NCBI GenBank assembly: GCA_021827145.1
Contig: JAKAXK010000008.1
Coordinates: 1-45,148 of the forward strand
Source: Pseudomonadota bacterium
GTDB taxonomy: Bacteria; Pseudomonadota; Gammaproteobacteria; Acidiferrobacterales; Acidiferrobacteraceae
Reading direction: 5' to 3'
DNA: 45,148 nucleotides
The position numbers were made by a program, and so were the translations under genes. The first letter of the stretch is position 1; every line of letters starts with the position of its first letter. The notes beneath the pieces were generated by a model that saw only the letters and a program-made list of their open reading frames with translations, was not told the origin of the DNA and ran no database searches. Shown here one piece after another: positions 1 through 7,200 of the stretch.

Positions 1-229
1 GAAACGGAGTCTGGGGGCTCAAACCGTTATTGCTGTCGGAGCCGGTGGTGGCGACATAGTAGGTCTGACCCGTGCCGGCCCCCGGGGTGTTCAGGGCCAG
101 CCCCAAAGGGATAGTGCTGCCGGTGATGGACACCGTTGGAATGGACGCCCCTACCAAGGCCGCGACACTGGGCTTGGCCCAGCAGAATATCGCCAAAGCC
201 AAGGCCGGCCACAAACCTGCGTGTGCCAT
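1..229 (-). CDS. Secreted right-handed beta-helix protein, N-terminal part (runs off the window)
   Basis: Only the first 76 codons are present; the gene continues beyond base 1. The start is the ATG at 229-227, preceded by AGGTGG nine bases upstream. Residues 1-24 look like a signal peptide: a short start, then a hydrophobic run (LWPALALAIFCWA) ending near SVAA. After about 35 residues comes YYVATTGSDSNNGLSPQTPF. This matches the YYV-x-x-x-GsDsN-x-G-x-s-x-x-pF motif that opens many parallel beta-helix (pectate-lyase-like, DUF1565 type) extracellular proteins. The family is surface-exposed or secreted and often polysaccharide-related. The catalytic part is out of view, so no activity can be assigned. 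Confidence 0.6.
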   Translation of the reverse strand, partial: MAHAGLWPALALAIFCWAKPSVAALVGASIPTVSITGSTIPLGLALNTPGAGTGQTYYVATTGSDSNNGLSPQTPF

Positions 230-613
230 CGAGTGTGACCACCTAAATAGATAGCGCGCCATAGAGTCGCAGACCTCCCCACGGAAGAGCCCGATCGCGA
301 CCCGCCTCGACAAGAGGAAGGTCGATCCGGAAAACTCGTGATGGCGCGCATACTGACGGAAAGGCCGAAGGGCGAGAACCGTTTTCGGACACCCGCAGAG
401 GGGTTAGGGATGGGCGGATAAGGTATTACGTTTTTGGGCGATAATCGGTCTATGTTTCGGTAATCGCAAATGGATCAGGTCGCTGTGTTGTCGTTACCCG
501 CTGATCCCTGGCGAGAAGCGGAACCGGGCCCCCGGCTGGATTCGCCCAATCTGCCGGGCACCTCTTCCAGTACCTCGGTGAACAGACTCACTACCGCTTC
601 CAAGGTCGTGGGG
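230..613. other. Intergenic stretch without a confident gene
   Basis: These 384 bases lie between the beta-helix gene and the 3' end of sspB. The open frames on either strand lack good ribosome binding sites and family resemblance. A minus-strand frame at about 480-612 reads LEAVVSLFTEVLEEVPGRLG with acceptable codon use. It follows the sspB stop and has only TTG or GTG starts. It could be a very small gene or a remnant, but it is too weak to call. No clear terminator for sspB was found. Confidence 0.4.
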
Positions 614-1009
614 TTACTTCACCCGCCGCAGCACAGGTCCTTTGCGGCCGGTCCCGGCATCGGAAGGAGGAGTCGTCACGGGGGTCGGCGGCTCCGGCTC
701 ATCCTCGCCCTCGAACGATAATCCCCGCCCGTTCTCGCGCGCATAAATCGCGAGCACCGCCGAGGTCGGCAAGGCCACCACGAAGGGTTGGCCGCCGAAT
801 CGCGCCTGAAAACTCAGCAGCTCATCCTGGATCGAGAAGCCACGGACCGCGCGCGGGTCGACATTCAACGTGATACGTCCGTCTTCCACCCGGCCTGGAG
901 GGACTTGCACGCCAGGCCGGGTGGCGTCAACCAGGATGAAGGGACTGAAACCGCCCTCAACGGCCCACTGATAGACCGCTCCGACGAGGTGCGTTCTCAG
1001 AGCCGCCAT
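614..1009 (-). CDS. sspB: Stringent starvation protein B, ClpXP adaptor
   Basis: The product is 131 aa. SspB is a dimeric adaptor that binds ssrA-tagged proteins from stalled ribosomes and tethers them to ClpX for degradation. The N-terminal substrate-binding domain reads ALRTHLVGAVYQWAVEGGFS, then PFILVDA, GVQVP and the strand ITLNVDPRAV, all typical of the family. Residues from about 95 form an acidic, proline-rich linker, and the C-terminal tail ends GPVLRRVK, in the position of the ClpX-binding tail (family pattern LRVVK). The ATG at 1009 overlaps the sspA stop (TGATG), so the two genes are translationally coupled as in other gammaproteobacteria. A longer reading from 1141 would run into sspA and is not supported. 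Confidence 0.93.
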   Translation of the reverse strand: MAALRTHLVGAVYQWAVEGGFSPFILVDATRPGVQVPPGRVEDGRITLNVDPRAVRGFSIQDELLSFQARFGGQPFVVALPTSAVLAIYARENGRGLSFEGEDEPEPPTPVTTPPSDAGTGRKGPVLRRVK

Positions 1010-1635
1010 CAGCGCCGCATGTCCCTTTCGGCGTCTGTGAGGCTCAGTCGGAAAGGTTTGCGAGCGAACAGTCTTTCCGCGTAATCGAGGATGGGCTTCG
1101 CCTGGCGCGGCAGTTCGATGTCGTAGTGCGGCAGCCGCCACATCAGCGGGGCCAGCGCGCAGTCCGCGAGGGTGAACTCCTCGCCCAACAAATAAGACTG
1201 GTCTTTGAAGATCGGTGAGATGACCGTGAGGCCGTCGCGGATGACCGTGCGCGCACGTTGGGCGACGCGTTTGTCTTCGCCCTCAAGCTCAGGGAAGAGG
1301 TCGTACCAATCGCGATTGAAGCGCCACAGCATCAATCGCGCCCGACCCCGCGTGACGGGGTCGACGGGCATGAGCGGCGGGTGCGGCAAGCGCTCATCCA
1401 GATACTCGATGATGATGTGCGACTCATACAAGACGAGATCGCGATCCACCATCGTCGGAACCTGGTTATAGGGGTTCAGCTCCGCCAGCTCACGGGGCTT
1501 TTTCTTCAGGTCCACGTGGACAACTTGACACTCGACATCCTTCTCGAGCAGAACAATGCGCGCTTTGTGGCTGAAGGGGCACGTGGTTCCGGAATAAAGC
1601 GTCATAATGGGTTTGCGGACGGCGGGAATAACCAT
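1009..1635 (-). CDS. sspA: Stringent starvation protein A, RNA polymerase-associated
   Basis: The product is 208 aa, close to the 212 aa of E. coli SspA. It has a glutathione-S-transferase fold but binds RNA polymerase and changes transcription under starvation and acid stress. The N-terminal thioredoxin-like half contains MTLYSGTTCPFSHKARIVL, the proline motif NQVPTM and YESHIIIEYLDERLPHPPL. The PHPPLMP segment matches the surface patch needed for polymerase contact in E. coli. The helical half includes EEFTLADCALAPLMWRL. GGAG six bases upstream selects the ATG at 1635 over an ATG four codons earlier. It forms an operon with sspB and is divergent from the protease gene. Confidence 0.94.
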   Translation of the reverse strand: MVIPAVRKPIMTLYSGTTCPFSHKARIVLLEKDVECQVVHVDLKKKPRELAELNPYNQVPTMVDRDLVLYESHIIIEYLDERLPHPPLMPVDPVTRGRARLMLWRFNRDWYDLFPELEGEDKRVAQRARTVIRDGLTVISPIFKDQSYLLGEEFTLADCALAPLMWRLPHYDIELPRQAKPILDYAERLFARKPFRLSLTDAERDMRR

Positions 1636-1741
1636 GCTTATCTCCATGCCACGACTCGCGTCAGGCCTACAGCCACAACATCGCCGGAAAGTCTCCGGCC
1701 CTCTCGAGCGGCTGTTATTGCGCCCCAGTATCAAGGCGTGC

Positions 1742-1771
1742 TTAACTTTTGGGCCACACGAGCCCTATAAT
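1742..1771 (+). promoter_or_regulatory. Probable sigma-70 promoter of the DegS-like protease gene
   Basis: TTAACT at 1742-1747 and TATAAT at 1766-1771 are 18 bases apart, and the start codon lies 51 bases downstream of the -10 box. The -10 is a perfect consensus; the -35 is weak. It lies in the divergent gap between sspA and the protease gene. Confidence 0.5.
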
Positions 1772-1822
1772 TTTACTCCATAACGACAAGCCCGCCTAGG
1801 GCGCTACCGGCCCGGAGGCCTC

Positions 1823-3007
1823 ATGTCCCTCTCGCACCGCCTCGTGATCCTTGTCCGTATCGTGACCGGGGGGCTCGCACTCGCCTTTGTGATCCTGCTA
1901 TTCCAGCCGCAACTGATCGCGCATGGCCCTACGGTCGTTGTGCACGAGGCACCCCCGGCCCAGCCTTCGTCCCCAGGGCCGGTCTCTTATGCCTATGCGG
2001 TCAAACAGGCCGCCAACGCGGTGGTCAATATTAACACGGCCAAGGTGGTGGTAACGCGCTCAAAGACCGCCCCCGAAGTCCCGTTCTATCAGCCTTTTGG
2101 GGGGCCACGGCCACCGGAGAGCCGTAAGCGCGTGGAAAGCAGCCTCGGCTCCGGCGTGATCATCAGCAAGACCGGCTATATTCTGACCAACTACCATGTG
2201 ATCCATAGCGCGGACGCGATCCGCGTATTCCTGAAAGACGGGCGCAGCGCCAACGCGCGGGTCGTCGGCGTCGACCCGGCGACCGATCTTGCCGTACTCA
2301 AGATCCATCTCCCGCGCCTGTCCGCCATAACCCTGGGCCACGCCTCTGATATCGCCGTGGGCGATGTCGTGCTCGCCATAGGCGACCCCTTCGGCATCGG
2401 CCAGACCGTCACCATGGGTATCGTGAGCGCCACGGGGCGGGACGAGCTCGGCCTGAGCCCGATCGAAAACTTTATCCAAACGGATGCCGCCATCAATCCA
2501 GGTAACTCGGGGGGCGCGCTCATAAACACCAACGGCGACCTGATCGGCATCGCCAGCGCGATCTACACCCATAGTGGGGGGTACCAGGGAATAGGTTTCG
2601 CGATTCCCGTCAATCTGGCCCGACACGTATTCCGGCAAATCATCAAGTACGGCCATGTGATCGAAGGCTGGATCGGGGTCGCGGGACAGACCTTGACGCC
2701 GGCGCTCGCGCGAACCCTGAAACTCCCCAAATCCCTACGCGGCGTACTGGTGGCGGCCATTTACAATGACGGTCCCGCAGCCAAGGCCGGGGTGCAGGCC
2801 GGCGACGTGCTCTACGCCATCAACGGCCAGCCACTGCGCTCGGCGAATCGAGCCCTTCTGAAGATCGCGGATACCAAACCTGGGACGCCCATCACCCTGG
2901 GCGTCATCCGTAACGGCATGCACTTCACCGTGCACATGGTCGTGGCCACGCGGCCGCCCCTGAAGGCCGCGACCTCACTTACGCAAGGGCCGTCCCCCAC
3001 ACCTTGA
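1823..3007 (+). CDS. Membrane-anchored periplasmic serine protease, DegS/AlgW-like
   Basis: The product is 394 aa. An N-terminal membrane anchor at residues 8-27 (VILVRIVTGGLALAFVILLF) is followed by a Pro-rich linker, a trypsin-like domain and a single PDZ domain (about 285-375). The catalytic triad is visible: His125 in TNYHVI, Asp155 in DPATDLAVL and Ser229 in NPGNSGGALI. One anchor plus one PDZ is the DegS/AlgW architecture; DegP and DegQ are secreted with two PDZ domains. DegS senses outer-membrane porin C-termini and cleaves the anti-sigma factor RseA to start the sigma-E response. That role is inferred here; it could be a DegQ-like housekeeping protease. The C-terminal tail is longer than in E. 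coli DegS (355 aa). Confidence 0.88.
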   Translation: MSLSHRLVILVRIVTGGLALAFVILLFQPQLIAHGPTVVVHEAPPAQPSSPGPVSYAYAVKQAANAVVNINTAKVVVTRSKTAPEVPFYQPFGGPRPPESRKRVESSLGSGVIISKTGYILTNYHVIHSADAIRVFLKDGRSANARVVGVDPATDLAVLKIHLPRLSAITLGHASDIAVGDVVLAIGDPFGIGQTVTMGIVSATGRDELGLSPIENFIQTDAAINPGNSGGALINTNGDLIGIASAIYTHSGGYQGIGFAIPVNLARHVFRQIIKYGHVIEGWIGVAGQTLTPALARTLKLPKSLRGVLVAAIYNDGPAAKAGVQAGDVLYAINGQPLRSANRALLKIADTKPGTPITLGVIRNGMHFTVHMVVATRPPLKAATSLTQGPSPTP

Positions 3008-3016
3008 ACAATAAGC

Positions 3017-3048
3017 GGGGCGACTGCCGGGGAAGACGGCGTCGCCCC
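3017..3048 (+). terminator. Stem-loop after the protease gene, possible terminator
   Basis: GGGGCGAC at 3017-3024 pairs with GTCGCCCC at 3041-3048 just after the protease stop codon. No T-run follows, so intrinsic termination is uncertain. The rest of the 3008-3336 gap holds no convincing gene. Confidence 0.35.
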
Positions 3049-3265
3049 CAGCGCCCTGGGTTCGGGACGACCACGCACCGACATGGGCGGCTGGACAATG
3101 GCGAGAGACCCCAGGGTCGCAATCAGCGTCCAGCGCGATAGCGGAGGCGCGACCACAGCCGCCCCCCCTCCAGAATGGTACAGCACGAGACATCCATCCC
3201 TAGCCGTACGGTGGGCCGCCCTGGAGCCGAAGGCGCGACCGCGCTGACGTAAGGATGGCTATATC

Positions 3266-3329
3266 TTGCAGGTTTAGCGTTACAGACTTTATAAGCTACC
3301 GGTAGAGAACAGATTTTCTGTATAATACA
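3266..3329 (+). promoter_or_regulatory. Promoter region of the HipA-like gene with a palindrome at the -10
   Basis: TTGCAG at 3266-3271 and TATAAG at 3290-3295 (18 bases apart) form one promoter. A second, perfect TATAAT lies at 3321-3326, only 11 bases before the ATG. It sits inside the odd palindrome TGTATAATACA (3319-3329). Transcription from the second -10 would start almost at the ATG, and no Shine-Dalgarno is visible, so a near-leaderless message is possible. The palindrome could be an operator for autoregulation, for example by the kinase's own N-terminal helix-turn-helix. That is inference. Confidence 0.4.
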
Positions 3330-3336
3330 TTACATT

Positions 3337-4662
3337 ATGGCTTTCAATCTGATAAGGGTTTTGCGCACCTTGGCGGCCCCAGTGGCCGGATCAGAGCTTG
3401 CCGCCTCGCAGGGAATCAGTCACCCGACACTCTGGCGCGCCATGCGGGCCGCAGGGCCCCAAATCGCTTCATGGAAAGAGGGGCGTCGGCTTTGGCTTGC
3501 AGCCACGCGCCCGCCCGGGCTTATCCCTGTACGCCGCGTCGCCTCCGACGGGGAAATCATTGACCTACCTCCTGCGCGCCCCTTGGCGAATGGCGGGACG
3601 CTCTGGATTGACTGGCGCGGCCACCTCCGAGTATTCGAGGGCCTGCCGCCCGAAATAGCGGCTCTGCGTCCTGAGGGTTTCTTAGGGCGAGCGCTCGCCC
3701 GCCAGATAGCAACGACCTATGACGTGGCGGATAACCCGAGCCACTGGAGCGACGACGAGGTCTTGCGGATTATGAGCGAACGGGGGGAAGACCTTCCCGG
3801 AGACCTTATTTTGGGAGAGGCGTCTTTGGCGCGCTGGTATCAGAACTCGGCGAGACCCATCCCGGAGACAGATGGGTTAGCGGAGGCCTTTGAAGCCCGT
3901 GCGCGCGCGACCTTGGCAGGGGACCTTCCAGGATCGTCGGCGGGGGGAGAGCAGCCGAAATTCACGGCGATCCTTCAAACAACTGACGGCGCGCTCTGTT
4001 CGGTATTGGTGAAGTTTGCTCCCCGAGGAAGCGCGCCCATCGCCTGCCGTTTAAGTGACCTCCTGGCGGCCGAAGCTATCGCCCTCGCCGTCTTGCAGAA
4101 AGCGGGGCTACCAGCCGTCGTCCCACGGATCATCGACGGACCGGACCGACGCTTCCTTGTGTCCCCGCGCTACGATCGCGTAGCCGCCACGGGGCGACGA
4201 GGTGTCTTGCCTTTAGGGGCGTTGGATGACGAATATTTTGGGAAACGGAGAACCTCTTGGACGGCTGCCTCCGCACGTCTCGTCGCGGCGCGGATGCTGC
4301 CGCCACAAGACGCCGCGCACCTACGACAGGCCGACGCCTTCGGGGCCTTAATGGTCAACACGGACCGCCACTATGGCAACGTGAGCCTCTGGCGCCCCAC
4401 CTCTTCGGGCGACACCTTCCGGCTAGCCCCCCTCTACGACATGGCGCCCATGGCTTACGCACCTGTAGGCGGAGAACTGCGGGCTCAGGTGGCCAAGACT
4501 CCCATCACCCTGCCCGGCCTCAGCGGGGCCGAGCGTGCCTTAGTGAAGGAATGGGCCCTCACCTTCTGGGCGGAATGTACCAAATCCCCGCTTATATCCC
4601 CGGCATTCCAGGCGATTGCGACGGCGCATATCGCCCAACTGTCCGAATCGCCAGAGGTTTGA
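3337..4662 (+). CDS. HipA-family serine/threonine kinase with N-terminal HTH (YjjJ/HipH type)
   Basis: The product is 441 aa. Residues 1-40 form a helix-turn-helix or winged-helix segment (LAASQGISHPTLWRAMRAAG). A HipA-like kinase domain follows, with the loop SSAGGEQPKF at about 200-209, the ATP-site lysine in VLVKFAP (226), the catalytic motif NTDRHYGN (Asp343, Asn348) and the metal site PLYDMAP (Asp368). Length and the single-gene layout with a built-in DNA-binding domain match E. coli YjjJ (HipH, 443 aa) rather than classical HipBA, where HipB is separate. No hipB-like gene is adjacent. HipA proteins phosphorylate translation components such as tRNA synthetases; the target here is unknown. 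It sits in an accessory stretch next to transposase debris and an RloAB-like module. Confidence 0.85.
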   Translation: MAFNLIRVLRTLAAPVAGSELAASQGISHPTLWRAMRAAGPQIASWKEGRRLWLAATRPPGLIPVRRVASDGEIIDLPPARPLANGGTLWIDWRGHLRVFEGLPPEIAALRPEGFLGRALARQIATTYDVADNPSHWSDDEVLRIMSERGEDLPGDLILGEASLARWYQNSARPIPETDGLAEAFEARARATLAGDLPGSSAGGEQPKFTAILQTTDGALCSVLVKFAPRGSAPIACRLSDLLAAEAIALAVLQKAGLPAVVPRIIDGPDRRFLVSPRYDRVAATGRRGVLPLGALDDEYFGKRRTSWTAASARLVAARMLPPQDAAHLRQADAFGALMVNTDRHYGNVSLWRPTSSGDTFRLAPLYDMAPMAYAPVGGELRAQVAKTPITLPGLSGAERALVKEWALTFWAECTKSPLISPAFQAIATAHIAQLSESPEV

Positions 4663-4744
4663 GGGCAGCCGCCACGGGACGCACACGAACGCGGGCTTAT
4701 TTTTGACGTCAATATCAAGCGCTCTCGCCCTTCCCCAATAATCC

Positions 4745-5165
4745 GGATCGGCGCTCGTCGGTCCAGGGCCTTATCGCGGCAGTCCCCTGGAAACAACGTT
4801 CCCGAATCACGCGGATATAAAGTCGCCACATGGCCGAGCAGACGGACTCGATGCCGGCACAGATCTCTTATCCCGGCACGGTGAAGGGGTCCTCGAAGGT
4901 CTTCGCGGTGCGTCCCGACCCACCCACGGCAGGCGGACCATGCCGGCCTCGGTCTGATAGGCGAGCGCGAGATATTTGTGCCTCGGCTATAGGCGATCTC
5001 ATCGGCCCCAAAGGCCTTGATGGGCCCAAGACCCGATGTTCCAGTCCCCAGCGCGACCCCACTGGACCGAGCGCTAGTGGTGGTCCCAGGAGGCGTGAAA
5101 CGACCGGGGCCTCCAGCCACGAGAGTTTCCACACCCAGATCGCGAGCAACGGCATCTAAGCGATA
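4745..5165 (-). pseudogene. Decayed ISL3-like transposase fragment
   Basis: No intact frame exists, but three minus-strand frames read in succession give an ISL3-type DDE transposase core. GADEIAYSRG at about 5000 carries the first catalytic Asp. The next frame continues HKYLALAYQTEAGMVRLPWVG, then another gives GRTAKTFEDPF. Further on come VCSAMWRLYIRVIRERC at about 4795-4850 and then debris. The order DEIA-x-x-x-G-HKYL, WVG-x-x-RT-x-KT and vCsdMw-x-x-Y matches ISL3 proteins. At least two frameshifts and loss of both ends make it inactive. It fills the 560-bp gap between the kinase and RloB-like genes. No terminal repeats could be defined. Confidence concerns the family; the limits are approximate. 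Confidence 0.6.
4750..4787 (+). repeat. Imperfect direct repeat, copy 1 (partner at 7081-7120)
   Basis: About 34 of 40 aligned positions, with one 2-base gap, match 7081-7120 in the same orientation; the shared core is CCTTATCGCGGC. The two copies bracket the RloB/RloA-like genes. This copy lies at the end of the decayed ISL3-like transposase, so the repeats may be leftovers of insertion-sequence DNA. Confidence 0.5.
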
Positions 5166-5223
5166 GTGAGATGATGTTGTCGGCCGAACGGCTGCTTGCC
5201 CTCGGGCCAGGTCTCGCGACCCG

Positions 5224-5742
5224 TCAACTCCGCGCGACCGGAGGCAAGAGCATGAGCAGATCATCGATAGCAGGCTCTCGATTCCGGCTTGCCTCGAGGA
5301 TCGAGGCCGCAAATAACGCGGCATAGCTCTTTTTATCCGCCGGGTCGCCTATGATCGCCCGCAATTGTCGTTTGAGGGAATCAGCGTCGCCCGCCGGGGC
5401 GCGTCCGAGAACGCGCAACAAGAGCGCCTCCAAACAGGGCTCGGATTTTAGGACCACTATTCTCTTTTTGCGGGCGATCGCGGCAACGGCGGGCGACCAA
5501 TCCGTGTCCGTATCCAGCAAGGCGGCCACCTTGTCATAGGCCTTGTTGCTCACCTGCCTCGCCGTCCAGTCGATGACGTGCCGAGCACCTTTCCCGCGGG
5601 CGTTCCCTATAGTCACCGTCAAGCCGCATCCGCGGGGAACATAGAGCGCCTTCACATGCTGCAAAAAGCACTCCTCATGGCGCCCCTCGCCGACTATGAG
5701 CAAGGTGCGTTGCGCAAGCCAGCGGGCTCGCGGATTAGCCAT
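5224..5742 (-). CDS. RloB-like protein with Toprim-type acidic motifs
   Basis: The product is 172 aa from the ATG at 5742; an upstream ATG at 5763 is possible. The N-terminus TLLIVGEGRHEECFL, the later LLDTDTDW (Asp77, Asp79, Asp81) and SEPCLEALLL at about 100-109 match the RloB family (usual forms LIVxEGxtEExYf, vfDxD and NPcFElWLL). The Glu of GEG and the DxD are arranged like the metal-binding residues of Toprim nucleases, so a nuclease role is plausible but unproven. RloB was first noted in restriction-modification loci, paired with the ATPase RloA. The gene overlaps the ATPase stop by 8 bases, so the pair is co-translated. It probably acts with the ATPase in DNA- or phage-related defence. 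Confidence 0.72.
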   Translation of the reverse strand: MANPRARWLAQRTLLIVGEGRHEECFLQHVKALYVPRGCGLTVTIGNARGKGARHVIDWTARQVSNKAYDKVAALLDTDTDWSPAVAAIARKKRIVVLKSEPCLEALLLRVLGRAPAGDADSLKRQLRAIIGDPADKKSYAALFAASILEASRNREPAIDDLLMLLPPVARS

Positions 5743-6919
5743 CGAAGCGTGGCACACCGCCATAGGCGCCGGCCATATATTTCGCGTAGAGATTGTCGTC
5801 GCCGCGTATGCCCGCCACCTTATCGAGACGGATCGCGTGACTCTCGCACTCTTCGTCCTTCTCGACCACCATGGCCTGCGCCTTGGTGAGAAGCGTGAGC
5901 ACTTCCGGACTATGGCAGGTGAACAAGATCTGCGCGCCCAGCCGATTGGTTAGCGGATTCGCGAAGAGACTCAGAATCGGCTCCACCATATGCGGGTGGA
6001 GATCGTTTTCCAGCTCATCGATGACAGCCAGTCCGCCCATGGCGAGGGCCTCCAGAACACGCGCCAACAACACGAAGGCGGCTTGCGTGCCACTGGATTC
6101 GAATGCGAACGGCAGATCGAAGAGGGCGTCTCCGCTTCTATGGCGACCGTAGGGGACCCAGATCTTTTGTGCCGGATCCAGAGAGTTTCCGGCCGACATC
6201 TCGCGCAAGTCGACATCGGCGAGGCCCAGGTCCCAGGCCGAGAGCAAAGTGCTCATCGAAGCCCGCTGTTCGGGGCGCAGCAGGAAGTGCTGGGCGGCCT
6301 CGATGACGGCAGCGTCACCCATCGGCACGCGACCCAACACGTTGATATTCGTGACGACATAAGGTGCGGCCATGCGCCGCGCGAGCGGGACATCGAATTG
6401 CGCGGCCCAAGCGATCAGAGAGACGTTTCGGCGTACCTTGCGCGCCTCCTGGGGGGCCAAGCCGAAATCCTGCTGCTTGACCCGATAACGCTCCGCTTGC
6501 GGATCCCAGTCACGCACAAAGACATACCGGAAACGTTCACCCTTTTGGTAGAGCGCCTCATGGAGAACCTTCTCTTCCGTGCAGCGCATGACGTAACGCC
6601 AGCGCGAACCGTCGAAATCCAGCAGACACTCAAATTCCGTGGGGTCTGTCTTGCGCGCAAAATGCGGTATGACGGGAATGCGCGCATCCGCGGCCTGGGC
6701 AAATGACTGGCTGGCGAACCAGCCCAGAAAGGCCATGGGCTTCAGGAGCGCCGTCTTGCCACCACCGTTGGGTCCGATCACGGCCAGGACCTTCGAAACC
6801 CGACCTTCTGGAAGGTCCACCATCCAATCCGTGAGCGCGACCTTACGGGTCAACGTCAGATCGACATCGACGCGATCGCGAAACGATTGAAAATTGGAAA
6901 ACGCGTAGCTATGCAGCAT
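5735..6919 (-). CDS. RloA-like AAA/ABC-type ATPase (OLD-like), partner of the RloB-like protein
   Basis: The product is 394 aa from the ATG at 6919. The start LHSYAFSNFQSFRDRVDVDL is the typical first strand of AAA15/OLD-like ATPases. Walker A is GPNGGGKT (about 49-56). The distal half has a signature region ESSGTQAAFVLLARVL, Walker B GGLAVIDELENDLHP and a His-loop ILFTCHSPEVL. The distance between the two halves fits a compact SMC/ABC-type head rather than a full OLD nuclease, and no Toprim is fused; that function would come from the RloB-like partner. This layout parallels other two-gene ATPase-plus-Toprim defence systems such as PARIS. The start has no strong ribosome binding site. An upstream extension of 46 codons from 7057 would cross the 13-bp repeats and looks non-coding. 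Confidence 0.75.
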   Translation of the reverse strand: MLHSYAFSNFQSFRDRVDVDLTLTRKVALTDWMVDLPEGRVSKVLAVIGPNGGGKTALLKPMAFLGWFASQSFAQAADARIPVIPHFARKTDPTEFECLLDFDGSRWRYVMRCTEEKVLHEALYQKGERFRYVFVRDWDPQAERYRVKQQDFGLAPQEARKVRRNVSLIAWAAQFDVPLARRMAAPYVVTNINVLGRVPMGDAAVIEAAQHFLLRPEQRASMSTLLSAWDLGLADVDLREMSAGNSLDPAQKIWVPYGRHRSGDALFDLPFAFESSGTQAAFVLLARVLEALAMGGLAVIDELENDLHPHMVEPILSLFANPLTNRLGAQILFTCHSPEVLTLLTKAQAMVVEKDEECESHAIRLDKVAGIRGDDNLYAKYMAGAYGGVPRFDG

Positions 6920-6937
6920 AGAGGGGAAATAAGTCCC

Positions 6938-6992
6938 ATAATCCACGATATTCTGTTTATTATGAGCGATATCTTGAGAATAGTCCACGATA
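6938..6992 (-). promoter_or_regulatory. Two 13-bp direct repeats in front of the RloAB-like genes
   Basis: ATAATCCACGATA (6938-6950) and ATAGTCCACGATA (6980-6992), in plus-strand letters, differ at one base. They start exactly 42 bases apart, close to four helical turns, so bound proteins would face the same side. They lie 19-73 bases upstream of the ATPase start. An AT-rich segment with CATAAT on the minus strand (6959-6964), a possible -10, falls between them. This looks like an operator and promoter; the regulator is unknown. Confidence 0.5.
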
Positions 6993-7080
6993 CATGGTCC
7001 GCCGGCCGCCTTGCACGGACGTGCGCCGCATCGCAGCCCCCCAAGAACACCAGCCACCCTCCCCCAAAAAAATCCCGAAC

Positions 7081-7120
7081 GGTGCTCGTCGGGGTCCAGG
7101 ACCTTATCGCGGCGGCCCCC
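7081..7120 (+). repeat. Imperfect direct repeat, copy 2 (partner at 4750-4787)
   Basis: This is the second copy of the roughly 40-bp repeat that brackets the RloAB-like genes. Weaker similarity seems to extend about 20 bases upstream in both copies. The span 6993-7157 holds no gene that I can support. Confidence 0.5.
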
Positions 7121-7157
7121 AAGAGAGTGTCGAGAGGCGGGCGGCGGCCCAAAGGAC

Positions 7158-7184
7158 CCGGGATCCGCGCGACGGGGATCCCGG
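7158..7184 (-). terminator. Stem-loop at the end of the his-tat operon, possible terminator
   Basis: CCGGGATCC (7158-7166) pairs perfectly with GGATCCCGG (7176-7184) around a 9-base loop, 17 bases beyond the tatC stop codon. On the minus strand it is followed by GGTCCTTTGGG, not a real T-run, so any termination may be weak or factor-dependent. Confidence 0.4.
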
Positions 7185-7200
7185 TTAGCTGAAAGATCGC

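Noticed and set aside
2812-3193. Minus-strand frames after the DegS-like gene
   Set aside because: They overlap the protease gene antisense, lack a ribosome binding site and have no recognisable domain.
4485-5324. A long minus-strand open frame (279 codons) over the end of the HipA-like gene and the following gap
   Set aside because: Half of it lies antisense to the kinase gene; only short pieces match ISL3 transposase and the match jumps frames, so it is a pseudogene region, not one gene.
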